NCBI GenBank assembly: GCA_008933995.1 | Contig: WARS01000013.1 | Span: 5,556,329 to 5,620,328 of the forward strand | Direction: 5' to 3' | Length of the DNA stretch: 64,000 nucleotides | From: Datnioides undecimradiatus | Taxonomy: Eukaryota; Chordata; Actinopteri; Lobotiformes; Datnioididae | Shown here: one piece after another, positions 39,279 to 50,960 of the stretch | How positions within the stretch are numbered: position 1 is the stretch's first letter | Layout: each line of letters opens with the position of its first letter | Notes under the pieces: generated by a model | What the model was told of the DNA's origin: nothing | The model's database searches: none | Seen by the model: the letters and a program-made list of their open reading frames with translations, nothing else | Made by a program: the position numbers and the translations under genes

Positions 39279-39521
39279 AAAATGATGAAGGACAACAACC
39301 TGGTGCGTCACCTGGATGCATGTGAAACGATGGGCAACGCTACGGCCATCTGCTCTGACAAGACAGGCACGCTAACCACCAACCGCATGACGGCTGTGCA
39401 GTGTTACGTTGGAGATGTGCACTACAAAGAAATCCCAGATCCCGGAGCTCTTCCACCCAAATCACTGGACTTACTGGTCAATGCCATCTCCATCAACAGC
39501 GCCTATACCACCAAGATACTG
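39279..39521 (+). CDS. atp2b2: atp2b2 exon: P domain with phosphorylated Asp
   Basis: A 243-nt, 81-codon exon in phase 0 at both ends, separated from the previous exon by a 130-nt intron. It encodes [40 protein letters not shown] and [20 protein letters not shown], ending [14 protein letters not shown]. The Asp of DKTGT (codon 39357-39359) is the residue phosphorylated from ATP in every cycle. The sequence after it runs into the nucleotide-binding domain. All catalytic residues that can be checked here are intact. Confidence 0.98.
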
Positions 39522-40318
39522 GTAAGCCACCTATAATGGTTACAATTGCAGACGTTACTCGTTACTTTAGAGGTTATATGAATATAAACACATTATGTTA
39601 CTGCATCCACTTAATTTGTTTATTACTTACAAAATGCTGTTCAAGTATTTTTATGCAATGTGGAACACCATATATATATCTCTTCTACTTTCAAACTGCA
39701 CATGCAAAACTCTCTGCGAACCCATTATCAGAATATTTAAGGTATTCTATTTTTACTAAAGCCCATTTAGTTAAAGAGACTTAAATATCCCAGTGTAGCT
39801 GCTCTGCATGACAACGAAACCACATGACAGGAGCAGCCCTGAAACGGTGAGGCAGTTCTGCAGTGCTTTCTTCTTTGCCGTGTCCTTGGCTGCTGCTTTG
39901 GATTCATCAGGCATTCACTCAACTTGTCACCTCTAGAACGGTTGTGTAATTTTGTCTTATCTGATATTCAGAGCATAGCAGACTGTAATTGAATCCAATC
40001 TAAGTGCTTGAGATGATCTCTTGTTTACAGTGAATGCAGCGGAGAGAGATTTTCCCTAAGCCAATTAGACCTTTATGCAATAAGAAATAAACATATACAT
40101 ATATAAATATGCAGACAGATGGACTGTTACATGTTCTGGTCACAGAAACTGAAACCTGTTTGCACACTGATATTTCTACAAGCCACAGGTCTGATACATA
40201 ACAAAAATACCCGAAAAGCAAAGATTGCCAAGATCAGGATGTCTTCAGACTGTTAGAACAACATGCCTGAGTAATAATTTTCCTGGCATGACCACGCATA
40301 CTCACCTGCACACAAATG

Positions 40319-40323
<5 letters not shown>

Positions 40324-40372
<49 letters not shown>
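40324..40372. repeat. (CA)n microsatellite
   Basis: Uninterrupted ca repeat of about 49 nt in the large intron. Confidence 0.95.
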
Positions 40373-42855
40373 ATTTGGGCTTGTCTGTGTGTCACTATCC
40401 TTGTAAACCCCTGTAGAGTCTATTCATTGATGGCTGACCAACTGACAAATGCCCTTATGGAGCTTGCATGGGGAATAAGCCGAGCAGGCGGGACATCTGC
40501 GATAGAAGGATCCCACAGATTTTACTTCCTACCCCTCGAGGCACGATCACAGCCTCAGTGAAAACAGAGTGTTGTTGGTCACTGTGTTTCTAAGATGGAG
40601 AGCTACATATTTGTTTCTAATCTAGTTTCGGTTCTTCTTCGAAACACAGTAGATACACTCAGGCAGTGCAGGTAATTCAGGAATACAAGTGGTATAATTG
40701 TCCCTCCCAGGCCAGTTAGCACATTGATTTCTGTTTTCTATTTAATGTTCACAGAGCACCAATATAAATACATGAGACGGGGGTGACTTACACCTACAGC
40801 CTGGGTTGTAGTAAGGACCCCTTAAGTCTAGTTTGAGACAAGCTGAAACCAAAGCAGTCTCAAGATTAATTTAGACCAAGTTTAGATGGATGATGAGAAG
40901 TTAAGAATGAGGTGAAAAAGATCTCTGTGTATTTAACAACTGTGATATAACTGAAGTCAGTCAGTGCAGTCCTTCCAGATTTACAAAACTTTTAAGTGTC
41001 ATAGGATCAGGAAACAAAACTAGTTGTGCGATCGTTTTAACTTCACTGTGTGCTGTATGCTGAGCAGAAACCCACTGGTTTGATCTCAGATGGGCAGAGG
41101 TTGAAGTGCCTTCAGAAATACAAATTGAGGCGTTTTGTATGCAAATGTCCCTAATTTTGTTGCATTACTTGTTGAAATCGTGATCAGGACTCAAAACTAA
41201 AAAATGTATTCCAAACTAAATATTCTTGCGCCATGTAACAAGTTAACTATGAATGTATTATATTTGTCCACACATTTGCGCAAAACAGCACACGTCTGAA
41301 AGGAGAATGCTTATTTATTACATGGCAAAGACAACCTGAACAGCGCGGGGCAATTAAATAGTTTGGTTCTATTTATTAATAGATGGTAAAAGTTGAGAGT
41401 TTTGGTCAAGACAAGCGAGAAAAGGGTTTTACCGAGTCTGTGAGTGTTCTTCATAGCCGCATGGTTCAAATGGTGATTTAGTTTTGCTGATGGCTAGAAG
41501 GTTGCTTCCGTTTCCCTATTCCCACAGCATTTCTTTACTAAGACGTGCTACACTAACAAGATGTTATCCCTCTGGAAAAACCTGGAGGAATGCATTGCAG
41601 CATTACATCAGACTATTGTACCTCCATAGCTGCTTAGCTCAACGGAATTAAGCACTGGCAGAGTGCAGCTTATACTCTGTGGATTAAATGGCACATTTAG
41701 TCTGTTTTATAATCTTTTCATTCATAAAAGAGGTTACCTCATGCACAGAAGTAAAAGTTAAACTTGAGGTAAACTTCAAATGATTTCAGCATTCATACCT
41801 GTACTGTTTGTTTCCATCCGCCAACAGTAACTACCTCCAGCAGTTCAGTAATTACACAGTTCTGCAGCCCGCAAAGCTACTACATCGCATTCATACATGT
41901 ACATCCATACATACATACATCCGATCAGTCATGCATGCATATATAAGTACACAGTAAATGTATGAATATGTATGGTACAGAACACAAAGAATGAAACAGT
42001 GCATGTCGGCATGGATATATTTATTTACTGAGATCTCTAATTAGAAGGAAGTCAAGCAAGAAAAGGAAAAGCAAGCTGGAGAAGGACAGACAATAATTAA
42101 GGAATGAAGTGAACTCTGTAAGCGGGATGCAAAAGGGAAATTTCTGAGGAATATTTAGTGCATCCCTGTCTCCATCCCCCAGCCGCCCCCACAGCCTCAG
42201 CACCACTCCAGCCCTGCAGTATGCTGGCTGGTGTGTTCTTATATAAGAGGCCAATCCTGTGGGATGCCAGGATGGCTATGGAAGTCTTTGATGGCCACCA
42301 CACAAAGGCACAAAGGCAAAGAGGCAGGCTTTGATACCCGTATCAGTCCCCCTACTGCCTCTCTGGCTTCATAATACAGCCAGTGGTATAGCTCTACTTC
42401 TTCTGTCAGCACATACAGAGTCTAAAGTGGAGAAGCCTCACCCTCGAGGGAGGAATTCACACGCATTTACACAATGAATCCATGCACATGTACAGTGCAC
42501 ACACAGTCTTACTGTATACGCACATGCTGATAGACACTGTATCCACGTGCGCTTATTCATGTATTCTGAAAAGCATGTGTGCACACATGCATACAGCTAA
42601 GCACACAACTAGATTCTTGTCTCTTCCAGACAAGTCAAGCGTGCCACATAGCAATTTGTGAATAGCATTCAGTGACGTCAACATACCGACGTCATTTCAA
42701 AGCAACATGCGTCATTGCCAGTGGCAAAAGCCTCAGAGCAAAGATCTGAATTAGCTGCACTTTTATTCTTTTCCCTTCATTTGTCATCTCACATTCTTAG
42801 TTTGTCTTATGTGGTATGTGTGGATATGACATATTAACATTGTCTCCAAGAGGGC

Positions 42856-42878
42856 TGTGTGTGTGTGTGTGTGTGTGT
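42856..42878. repeat. (GT)n microsatellite
   Basis: Pure gt repeat of about 23 nt. Confidence 0.93.
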
Positions 42879-45800
42879 AGCATGAAACTAGAGAGGTGCA
42901 GATGCACACACAGGTGTACACAAATACACACATCTGTCATATACGGCATACTCACACTGTAGGAGGTGCTCTGATCACAGGCGTATGTTCTCACAGCACA
43001 GTGGCGTGTGTTTAGCATGGCTGTGTGACAGTCCTGGGAGCTCAGGCTCATGTTGCTTCAACCACCTGCTCAGGTCATTATTCTGGTCAAGAGTGGTAGA
43101 TAACAGACGCACGCCTATGCACACAGATGGATTTTTTTGTGAGGGATAGGGGCTTGGGAAGGACATTTACAGTAGCTCGATATTTGGTTAAAGACACAGA
43201 ATGTGTGAAACTTACAAACACACCTCTGTACATGCTAAAAAGAAAATATTTTTAGCTCCACAATGACCAATTATTTGTTAATTAAAATGATGCCTTGTTT
43301 TTGTTCAGTAGAGAGTAGTGAGGTCCTGATATAATTGGCTTTGGCTCACAGTGCTTTTGTCATCTGGACATTGCGTGCTTATTTGCACAACATGGAAGAG
43401 AGATGAGAGTGTCTTGGATGTCTTTAGCTTGAAGCACCCAGTGTCCCCATGGACGCATTTTTGGACACTGTGAAGGCAAAAGAGACAGATTCAGCGGAGG
43501 AAGCAAAGACAGAGACATCTTCAGCAGAGCTGCGTCCTTCTCTTGTTCTCTTGTTCTGTGCTCAGCACTTGCTAACACACTTGACAGTGTTGCTGAGGTG
43601 GCGGTGAAACAGGAGTCGTCATCACATTAGAATGACAATGCTTTGATGTTTCAGTGGCACAAAGCTTAATGGGTTCCCTCCTTTCTCACACACAAATTAA
43701 TGATTTCATGCTTTCTAGTTCCTGTTTTTTAGACCATCGTTGATTCAATACAAGAAAGATCTATTTAGTGAATGTGAAGTCAGTGGTGATAAAGCTCTAA
43801 ATTTGAAATTATTTTAGCAAAAATATTATATATTTGTAAAGCAATTTCAGTGTTGCCCTTAACTGATGATTGATCTATGGTAGATCCATCACTTCTTCCA
43901 CAAAAAACAGAAAAACGTTTTCTTACTCAAGCCTAAAGTAGAAATTCTATCATGACTTTAGTAAAACAAAGTGACACAGTCTGTATGTAATGTAGAGTAC
44001 ATACACTATTGTGTTATTTCTGTCTCAATACAGAGACACACTTGGAAAGGACTGTGCAAAGTTTTTATAAGTTGAACGCAATCTGATTTTCTATTGGACA
44101 TAAAGAAAATAACTACATCAGTACCATAAATAATGTGAAAGTAACAGAAATCCTCAAAGCCCACAGCCGCCCAGATAAAGCTGAGCAATAAGTCTATAAA
44201 CTCTATTCTCTCTGCTCCCGCAAGCCAAATAATAGCAGTACAATCAAAAATCAAATTTGTCAATCAATTGTTGATTCAGACGTAGCACAACAGATAAACT
44301 TTTCAAAAAAACTATTACAATAGTATAATGTAGTGTATTGTTTAAGGTTTTTATGAATTGTGTGACAAATAATTCATCAGTATTTTTGTTTTTACTTGAT
44401 AGCATTGAGAAACAGCCATGCAGACTTGATAGCACACATTTTGAAATGAGATTTTGCATGAATTCAAATTTGAGACACACACCTTGTCCTGTTGTTTGTG
44501 AAAAATCAAATGTCTTCAGTAGAGGGGCAAGTATAGGACAGAACATTAGGATGAAATAAAGGAAATAAATGGTCAGAGGTGACAACTGTACGTCAGTGGG
44601 GTAAAATGTGTAGCGAAGAACGAAAATGACGCAAAGAAAGGACAATTGCAAAAAAAAGGATGAAAGAAGATACAACAAGGGAACAGAGGAACCACACTCG
44701 CGTGACAAGTGTCCTCATCATGGACTGGAAGACTGTATTACTGCCCTCCAGCATGCCTCCAGGCCTTAGCCCAGTTGGCTGGTACAGTCATGTGGAGAGC
44801 TAGAATATCATCCACTCCTACATGCAAACAGGGAATGAGAAGGAAGGAGGAGGTGTGTGGGGGGGTGCCCTGTAAGAGATTGAGGAAACTGATAGTGAGA
44901 AAGAGGAGACGGTCATCTGGAGCTAGGGAGGAGGATAAGGGATAGAGAAGTTTGAAGGAGGGAAGGACGGGATAGAAACTATAAAATCAGGGACAGAAGG
45001 AGAAAGACATAGGAGTAAATGGGTGGAGCTGAGTTGTGAAGAGTAGAGGAAGAAAACGGTGAAGAAGGAGAAAGAACAGGAGGGATGGATTAAGGAGAGC
45101 CCCAGGTGGAATAGGAAGTAAAGTTGCCAGCACTCCCTCTGGCATATGTCCTTGCCTGCGGGAGCACCCAAGGACCAGGGAGAGGGCAGCTGGTCCCTAG
45201 CCACGTCCAGGCCAAGATGTGCCAACCAAAGCCCAGTCATGCCAACGTTGAGCGTCCCATGCCAGCAGCTCTCCTTGTGCGTAGAAACCCACGTCAAGCT
45301 AAACCTCCACGGAATCTCTGTGAAGAAAAGGCAGCGACATTGCTGTCTGCCTTTTGTTTACTTTCTGTTTATTCATCGCTCTTGCGCCTGACTTAATTTG
45401 TTTTTGCCGCAGCGCTCTCTGTGCTTCTCTACAAAGCGGCAGGAGTGGTGCCAAATGAACTTCATTCACGCGTTCCTAGCTCAAAGTCTCATTTCTGACT
45501 ACGAATTGTGCACATTTAAGTTTTGTATTCTGCTGTGCGTATATTGTCTACCATTTCTATACTGTACTAAGTAATCATCTTATCATTACATTCAGACAAC
45601 CACGATTTGCCCTCAGTACTCCTGTTGTACTACAATGGTTCTCGTTTAGCTACCAAACAGATTAACATGGACAGGTAGAGACAAACAGCACATGTCATTT
45701 ACATCCTTGTTAAATTTAACAAACATTGTGTTTGCATGCATTTGGTCCAAAACACTTTTTAATTTTATAAAAGAGACAACTTAGTAGGCTAACGCAAAAT

Positions 45801-47504
45801 TAAAATGTCGAACACGAAGTGAAGTGTCTTTAGTGCTGAATTACTGCTTCAATACTTGGAAAGACAAAACATGCAAAGAAAAAATAATGCCTTGCATTTT
45901 TTTAGCACATTTCTTACAGCAAACAGCTCTGATTGACTCATATTTTAATGTTTTAATTTTAATTTAAAGCTATATAGTACGCATCCTGTATAGTTTCCAG
46001 CTGGTCGTTTACATTTAGTTGTTGTTAGTTTGGTGTTTTTCTGTTGCTGGGAGCCTCTTTTTCCAAACACTGAGGCCATTTGTTCCATCCCCTCATTAGC
46101 CAATGACAGGCAGTGTCTTCCTGATGTAATCATTGGTCATTAGGAAAAGGCATTAATTCTGTTATTTACCGCAAACCCGGTATAAAGTATTTATACTCTT
46201 GTCTGTGTCTGTGAGACACACAGCTGAACATTAACCAGATATGTCCAATTACTAGGTGAACATGGGCCAGCAGTCTGATTGGGTTTTAATGATTAATGAG
46301 ATTTTAGCTGACTTTCCCTCTAACCCTCTCAGCTGGAACCCCTGGCTCATCGCAGCTGCAGCTAAAAGGACATGTAAAAGATGTCTGAGCCCGAATGAAT
46401 CAATATTCAATGTTTCTCAGAAAATTGTGGTTTCAAATTATAAATATTGAGCTGCTTAAGCCAACATTGAAAGCAGAATGGACAGATGAATTAATCTTTC
46501 ATAGAGGTTTGCAGCCACACTTCCACAAATTGCTCAGAAACACCGCATGCTACTTGCTTCATTTGATACAGGATGTACTAAAAAAACAGAAAATGAAAGT
46601 TAAGTCAATCAAGTCACACCTTCTACCCTTTGACCCTCAATTCAGATATGTAAAGAAATCCCCAAAATAGCCTTACAGAGGCAGCAACAGAGGAAGGATC
46701 CCTCCTGCTGGACAGATCTGCAGTAGATGTTGCATGTACAGAGTAGACAGAATAAATAACAACAGTAGAATAATGGAGAAATAGAATGGCAACATTAAAT
46801 TGACTGCAGTTCAGTAATAACTTCTTAATGCATGCAAGTGTATTTTAGCCTCTGTCAGTCACATTAACACAGTTTATTAGCATTGTCTATCAAAACCTCG
46901 TTAGCAGGTGGACAAGAGCAGTTTGTTAGATGGAGAATGTGAGCACACCAATTCCAACAAGCCATTAATGTGATTAACGACACTGCCGATGCAGAATCTT
47001 TCGCAACACATTTAGACAAGTGCTGAGTGAAGAAAACAACAAGACGAAAGTAAAATTCAGAGACGTCGAAATGTCAAGCTATCCTTTTAAATCTAATCCT
47101 GGTTGGAGGCTTGTTTAGACGCAGAACAGCAAGCCTGCAGTCAGTCTATTTTGGGGCAAATAGCACAGACTGAAGGTGCCTGCTTAGCAGCAAGTCAGAA
47201 GCATTATGTTCAGTGTGCTTTTGACATGCCGTGTTGTGTGTGTGCTCGTGTGTGTTTGAGAAAGTGAGTGTACCTGACATGCTGTTCTTGAGCTGTGAGT
47301 GTAGGTGTCAAGTGTACTGTTGGTACTATATAGCAGGACCCCAGGGACACCAGCTTTCAGCGCTGTGCCAGCTAATGGGGATCCAAAGGAACCAGATGTA
47401 ATCAAACAAGACTGTGTTCTACATTACTAATTAATAACCAACAACATACAGCAGCTACTTACTTTTGTTCACAGTTTTACAACATATTTGATTAGCATGG
47501 CCCA

Positions 47505-47692
47505 AAGTTGAAACTAGTTGATTAAACAATTCATCAACCACCATTTGAAACCACTTGATTACATTACTTTAAGCTCCATGTTGGAAAGTCCTACTTTGGC
47601 ATTGCCATTATTTTCTGACATTTTCTCAGCAAACAATCACTCAATTAATTGAGAAAACAATCAGTAGTGAAAGTAATCATTAGTTGGAGCCA
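47505..47692 (+). mobile_element. degenerate MITE, copy 2
   Basis: Left end gttgaaactagttgattaaa and right end ttctgacattttctcagcaa, caattaattgagaaaacaat, ending tcattagttggagcc, match the ends of the same family as copy 1, with the middle largely deleted. Confidence 0.6.
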
Positions 47693-47872
47693 TTGGTTTT
47701 CGCTCTGAAGAGTGAAGTTAATCTTTTTATCGCTTCTGTCAAACTAATGTGAATATCAGCTTGAGACTGGGTGATTATGTGGAAAAGCATGTTATCAATA
47801 ATGACAGTAAGGCTCGCAGACTCTCAGATGTGTCCGGACCTATGAGCATCAGTGTCACTACAGTGGTCTGTT

Positions 47873-47906
<34 letters not shown>
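47873..47906. repeat. (GT)n(GA)n compound microsatellite
   Basis: GT repeat of about 20 nt followed by a short ga run. Confidence 0.9.
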
Positions 47907-49325
47907 TTAATGAGAAATACTGACAATAATGAGATTTGTTCTATCACAGTGGCGTTAGAAGGAAACAGTGCAGTTTCAAAGAAAAGTGAACAGTCATGTT
48001 ATATGCTTTATAGCTTGTATTTCTGTGGCGTGGTTCTAGAGAGAGAGAGAGTAAATGCTCGGGAAATGCTAATAAATAAGGACTGGGAGAAGATGAAAAG
48101 GGGAAACACAGAAGGACTTGAAGTGAGATGAGTGAAAATCCTGTAAGAGAATCGGAGCCAAAGAGTAAGAATCCCCAAGTGGCTGAGAGAGCGGCTCCCC
48201 CTCCACATCCCTCAAGTCTCTCCTTCTGAGTGTGCTTTGCCCAGTGTTACCATGGCAACACTGAGTCTTCCACAAGCTGACCACATGCACACACTCGCAC
48301 ATTTGCTCATACAGTAAGTGTGTGTCCAACGTCACATGTATACTTTAGAGCCTGCGCAGTCTCGTGCACAGGTTTGGGCACACGCACACATAAGCTGCAG
48401 TTAAAGGCTCTGGTGGTAATAAACACACTGAAGAGACAGACAGAAAATATGTACACGCGCATAACATTTCATGGAGCAAATTAATCCACCATCAGCAAAA
48501 ATAATCAGCACAAACTTTAATGAGTGAGAGTTTTCAAGTTAAAAAATATTCTTTGGTTCCAGCTTTACATTGTCATTTAGGACACTAAATCTAACATTTT
48601 TGAGTTCAATTTGGGAATCTTTCCATGTACTATGTAATGTTGATTTGCCATTGTCATTTTCCTGTATTCATTTGACCAATTAATGATCACTTGATCAAGA
48701 AGATAACTTGCATCTTAAATGATAATAACAAAAATTGAAACCTAAAACTATTTTGTGTTAATAATAAGTGCCATATGCTGAGAAATATGTGAGATGTTCA
48801 CTTAACCGCACAAAAACACAGTTGCTAATGTACAATTAAGTCAATTAATTGTCCAAATTTAACAAATGTCCAGATTGCATCGGTTTGAGCCGTATGCCTG
48901 AAATAAGATCATTCAAATTTGATTCCCTGTATCTCATCTCCTACCCTCCCACACAGAGCAACCCCTTCACCTGCTAGCTGGTTAATTATCACTAGCAGCT
49001 ATTTCAAGCCTTGCATTGGTCGCTCTGCACTGAAAAGAGCGACCAAGAGAGAAAAGAGAATCTCATTAATTGAATAGAGCAGAGAACAAACAGTATACAC
49101 AATTTGTTCCTAAAATTCGTTCAACTAAAGGCGTAAGTGTTGCCATAACAGGATTTTCTTTATGTACTATATGAAAATCATATTCACATCAACGTATCTG
49201 AAGTAAACCTACAATGTGAAGACGAAAACTATCACAGGAACAATAAAGGACATGTACAGCTGAATGTATTTTGCAGAAAGTATTCGGCTAAACATCCAAA
49301 ATTTGCTTCCTCTGTCTCTCTTTAG

Positions 49326-49567
49326 CCCCCAGATAAGGAAGGCGGTCTGCCGAAGCAGGTGGGTAACAAGACAGAGTGCGGCCTGCTGGGATTGGTCTTG
49401 GACCTGAAGCGGGATTACCAGCCAATAAGGAACCAGATCCCAGAGGAGAAGCTTTACAAAGTCTACACTTTCAACTCTGTCAGGAAGTCCATGAGCACTG
49501 TCATCAAATTGTCTGATGGGAGCTTCCGCATGTACAGCAAGGGAGCCTCTGAGATCGTCCTGAAAAA
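49326..49567 (+). CDS. atp2b2: atp2b2 exon: nucleotide-binding domain (KGAS)
   Basis: A 242-nt exon after tctctctttag; it ends two bases into a Lys codon before gtgagt. It encodes [40 protein letters not shown] and [20 protein letters not shown], then the [15 protein letters not shown] segment. The Lys of KGAS (codon 49539-49541) lines the ATP pocket in P-type ATPases. NKTECGLLG and [11 protein letters not shown] are near-invariant in PMCAs. The antisense open frame across this region is a shadow. Confidence 0.98.
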
Positions 49568-50061
49568 GTGAGTCTGGCTCTCTGATTAAAATGATTGTGG
49601 CCATAATTGCAGCACATAACATTGTTCTGCAGCAATAAGATACAAACGAGTGCAGGACTGTTACTAAATGTATAGCAAATCCATTTTCAGTGCATAATGT
49701 ACTTGAGGGTATAACTTCTGCAGTGTGCAGTGTGAGTGGGCTGAGTTTCCACTAGGTCACACAGTTGTGACACTTCACAGTACATTACAGTAACAGCGCA
49801 GTAAGAAATGAATAACTCTGAAAAAAAAACAGGCAGTTTTCAAAGCTTCTCCTCCGTTTGTGGAGGAGCAGAGATTCTCTGTTGACAATGAGCAACATTG
49901 AAATTAAACATTTAATTGAAATTGACAATGATGTCTTGCAGGCTTCTTTGCTGACAAAGGCATAAAATTACTCTTGCATAAATTAATTTGCTGTCTGCAG
50001 TGGCTTTTAATACATGATTCAAAATGCCCCAAGCCTGACGCTTCACCCTTTTAAATGACAG
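49568..50061. other. intron, 494 nt
   Basis: Intron inside the nucleotide-binding domain coding region. No feature recognised. Confidence 0.85.
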
Positions 50062-50296
50062 ATGCGGCCATATCCTGAATGAGGTGGGTGAGCCAAGGGT
50101 TTTCCGTCCACGAGACAAGGACGAAATGGTGAAGAAGGTGATCGAGCCCATGGCATGTGACGGCCTTAGGACCATCTGTGTGGCGTACCGTGACTTCCCT
50201 GGTGATCCTGAACCCAACTGGGACGATGAGAACAACATCCTCAATGACCTCACAGCCATCTGTGTTGTTGGGATCGAGGACCCTGTCAGGCCAGAG
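50062..50296 (+). CDS. atp2b2: atp2b2 exon: N domain end and DPVRPE hinge
   Basis: A 235-nt exon whose first base completes a Lys codon; it ends in phase 0 before gtagga. It encodes [40 protein letters not shown] and [20 protein letters not shown], ending [11 protein letters not shown]. The DPVRPE stretch marks the return from the nucleotide-binding domain to the P domain. [10 protein letters not shown] is the form I remember for PMCA2, where PMCA4 differs. The preceding intron donor is read as AAAAA|gtgagt so that Lys-Lys-Cys is kept. Confidence 0.97.
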
Positions 50297-50579
50297 GTAG
50301 GACTGAGTGAGATATCTTGGTGGCTGAGTGGAGTGGTTGTCAAATGGCCTATATATGCACCTACAGTACCAGCAGCTTGGTGCCTGGTTTGTGCTCACCA
50401 TGCATTTTACCTTATAATTCTGGGTTATTTGAAGTGGGGTAGTGTGAGGTATTTTGTCAGTGTATTAACTATTTTACAAGTTGCAATCAAAAATGATATG
50501 AGTTAAACCACTTGTGCTGGCAGACATAAACAATCTGTGACAAAACCAAGCAATTTAATCAATATTTGAAGACTTAACT

Positions 50580-50580
50580 G

Positions 50581-50616
<36 letters not shown>

Positions 50617-50960
50617 ACTCTCTCTCTCACTCTCTCTCCCACTCTTTCACCCTCTCTCTCTCTCCCACTCTCCCACTCTCTCTCACTCTTTCTCTCACAC
50701 TCTCTCTCTCCCACTCTTTCACCCTCACTCTCTCTCTCTCACTCTCTCTCTCACTCTCTCCCACTCTCTCTCTCTTTCTCTCTCTCTCACTCACTCTCTC
50801 TCTCTCTCACTCACTCTCTCTCTCTCTCTCCCACTCTCTCACTCACTCTCTCTCTCTCCCACTCTTTCACACACTCTCTCTCTCTCTCTATCTCTCTCTC
50901 TCTATCCCACTCTCTCTCTCTCTCTCTCACCCTCTCTCACTCTCTCTCTCTCTCTCTCTC
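50580..50960. repeat. long CT-rich compound microsatellite
   Basis: About 380 nt of nearly pure pyrimidine on the + strand, built of ctctct blocks broken by ccca, tttcac and cactca units. It starts about 285 nt after the exon ending at 50296. It is the largest simple-sequence tract in the window. Confidence 0.97.

Larger units (their letters stand above)
39522..49325. other. large intron, about 9.8 kb
   Basis: This is the largest complete intron in the window. It holds a (CA)n tract (40324-40372), tetranucleotide cata repeats near 41893-41920, GT tracts near 42856 and 47873, and a worn transposon-like repeat at about 47505-47692. Purine-rich sequence with short open frames lies at 44700-45100. 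The longest open frame outside the exons is 154 codons on the minus strand (44244-44708); it is leucine- and phenylalanine-rich and I do not recognise it. No second gene is supported. Confidence 0.8.

Noticed and set aside
49209..49622. 137-codon minus-strand open frame
   Set aside because: It is antisense to the KGAS exon (49326-49567), a shadow of real coding sequence.
50580..50960. regularly interrupted repeat resembling an array (CRISPR-like spacing)
   Set aside because: It is an imperfect CT microsatellite without conserved repeats and unique spacers, in a vertebrate intron.
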